23,363 bases of DNA from a virus: positions 1-23,363 of the IMG/VR virus record IMGVR_UViG_3300012928_000045. One strand, given 5' to 3'. The notes beneath the pieces are model-generated. The model saw only the letters and a list, made by a program, of their open reading frames with translations, ran no database searches and was not told where the DNA came from. Positions 22,921 through 23,363 of this stretch are shown piece after piece. Each line of letters starts with the position of its first letter. The first letter of the stretch is position 1. Both the position numbers and the translations under genes were made by a program.

Positions 22921-23324
22921 GCAGAGCGAAGAAGAACAGAAGCATTAATGAGAACAGAGCAATCAGCCAAAGAATCGACAAACTTAGGATGCAAGGGCTC
23001 AGTAAAGAGAGAGCAACGGCAGCAGCTTTCCGCATGTTTAAGGACGGAGAGTTATCCGTAAGAGTTGATAACGTCCGAGCAACCGGTAAGAAGTCGGCGC
23101 AAGATGTTGCCATTGAAAAAGCTGTCATCGCAGCAGCAACAAGACTACGACAGAAGGCAGAGCAAGACAAGAAAAGAATACAACGAGCTGAGATATTAGC
23201 ACGTCGTGCCAAGCTCAAAGCCAAGAGGACAGGACAACCAGAGACAGCGCAGGAATTAGAGTCAAGATTGCGCACAGAACCTATTGCAAGGACGATCCCA
23301 CGACTCAGACGCAGACAAATATAG
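22917..23324 (+). CDS. Basic helical protein, GTG start
   Basis: 135 residues; GTG 22917 overlaps the previous stop as GTGA, so translation is probably coupled. Arg/Lys/Ala-rich and almost wholly helical. Residues 27-46 QGLSKERATAAAFRMFKDGE form a small motif (QGxSxEqAxAxAf) seen in several phage structural or DNA-associated proteins; the insert in the 6728 gene is similar. Function unknown. The last 39 bases of the window hold no recognisable feature. Confidence 0.65.
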   Translation: MSRAKKNRSINENRAISQRIDKLRMQGLSKERATAAAFRMFKDGELSVRVDNVRATGKKSAQDVAIEKAVIAAATRLRQKAEQDKKRIQRAEILARRAKLKAKRTGQPETAQELESRLRTEPIARTIPRLRRRQI

Positions 23325-23363
23325 TCCATGTGTCTAGCTACATACCCCCCGCACTGCGCGTAC

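Noticed and set aside
22811-23329. 172-residue minus-strand frame at the right edge
   Set aside because: Ser/Leu/Phe-rich mirror of a basic Lys/Arg gene that has a coupled start and promoter on the plus strand.
1-23363. tRNA genes or an integrase/attachment site
   Set aside because: I found no cloverleaf with a matching T-arm and no recombinase motifs; a dedicated scan could still find one.

Overview
The window is a 23.4-kb piece of a tailed-phage genome, most likely a long-tailed (siphovirus-like) phage of a bacterium. The evidence is a head-to-tail gene order (major capsid protein, head-tail joining proteins, tail terminator, tail tube, a pair of tail assembly chaperones joined by a -1 frameshift, a 692-residue tape measure, tail-tip proteins), a lysis pair, and a replication/recombination arm. 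Genes are packed tightly, with ATGA and TAATG overlaps. DNA is AT-rich, ribosome sites are strong (ACAGGAGA-type) and promoters are of sigma70 type. Terminase, portal and integrase genes are not seen, so they lie outside the window or are absent. The host cannot be named from the sequence.

Layout. 1-1497: 3' part of a fibre-like gene with decapeptide repeats, ending in a terminator. 1562-1629: a perfect 34-bp tandem repeat carrying four DnaA-box-like 9-mers. 1648-2136: a basic protein with a DUF5824-like block. 2268-5641: major capsid protein and head-completion/joining genes; the capsid gene is followed by a large hairpin whose loop is complementary to the next ribosome-binding site. 5653-9379: tail tube, frameshifting chaperone pair and tape measure. 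9379-14441: two large tail-tip or receptor-side proteins. 14438-15417: a protein with an L,D-transpeptidase-like SHGC motif and a holin-like membrane/coiled-coil protein, a probable lysis cassette.

At 15.4-16.0 kb a leftward DnaQ-type exonuclease gene diverges from the rightward early operon. The intergene holds a strong promoter whose -35/-10 spacer is an inverted repeat, a likely operator. The operon encodes two small acidic proteins, an XRE-like repressor, a RusA-like resolvase, an AEP-type primase with a C-terminal zinc ribbon, a D12-class adenine methyltransferase ending in a clamp-binding-like QLSLF, and a VapE-type ATPase. A GGTGGNC iteron cluster, an AT-rich tract and a strong promoter follow at 20.1-20.43 kb, a candidate replication origin. 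Then come small genes behind a reused stop-to-start leader, a Sak4-like recombination ATPase, several short unknown genes, a leftward basic gene, and a divergent promoter reading into two basic proteins at the right edge.

Together the right arm looks like a self-contained initiation module (primase, helicase, methylase, resolvase, annealing ATPase), and the left arm the virion and lysis genes. Family names come from recognised motifs and gene order, not from database searches.
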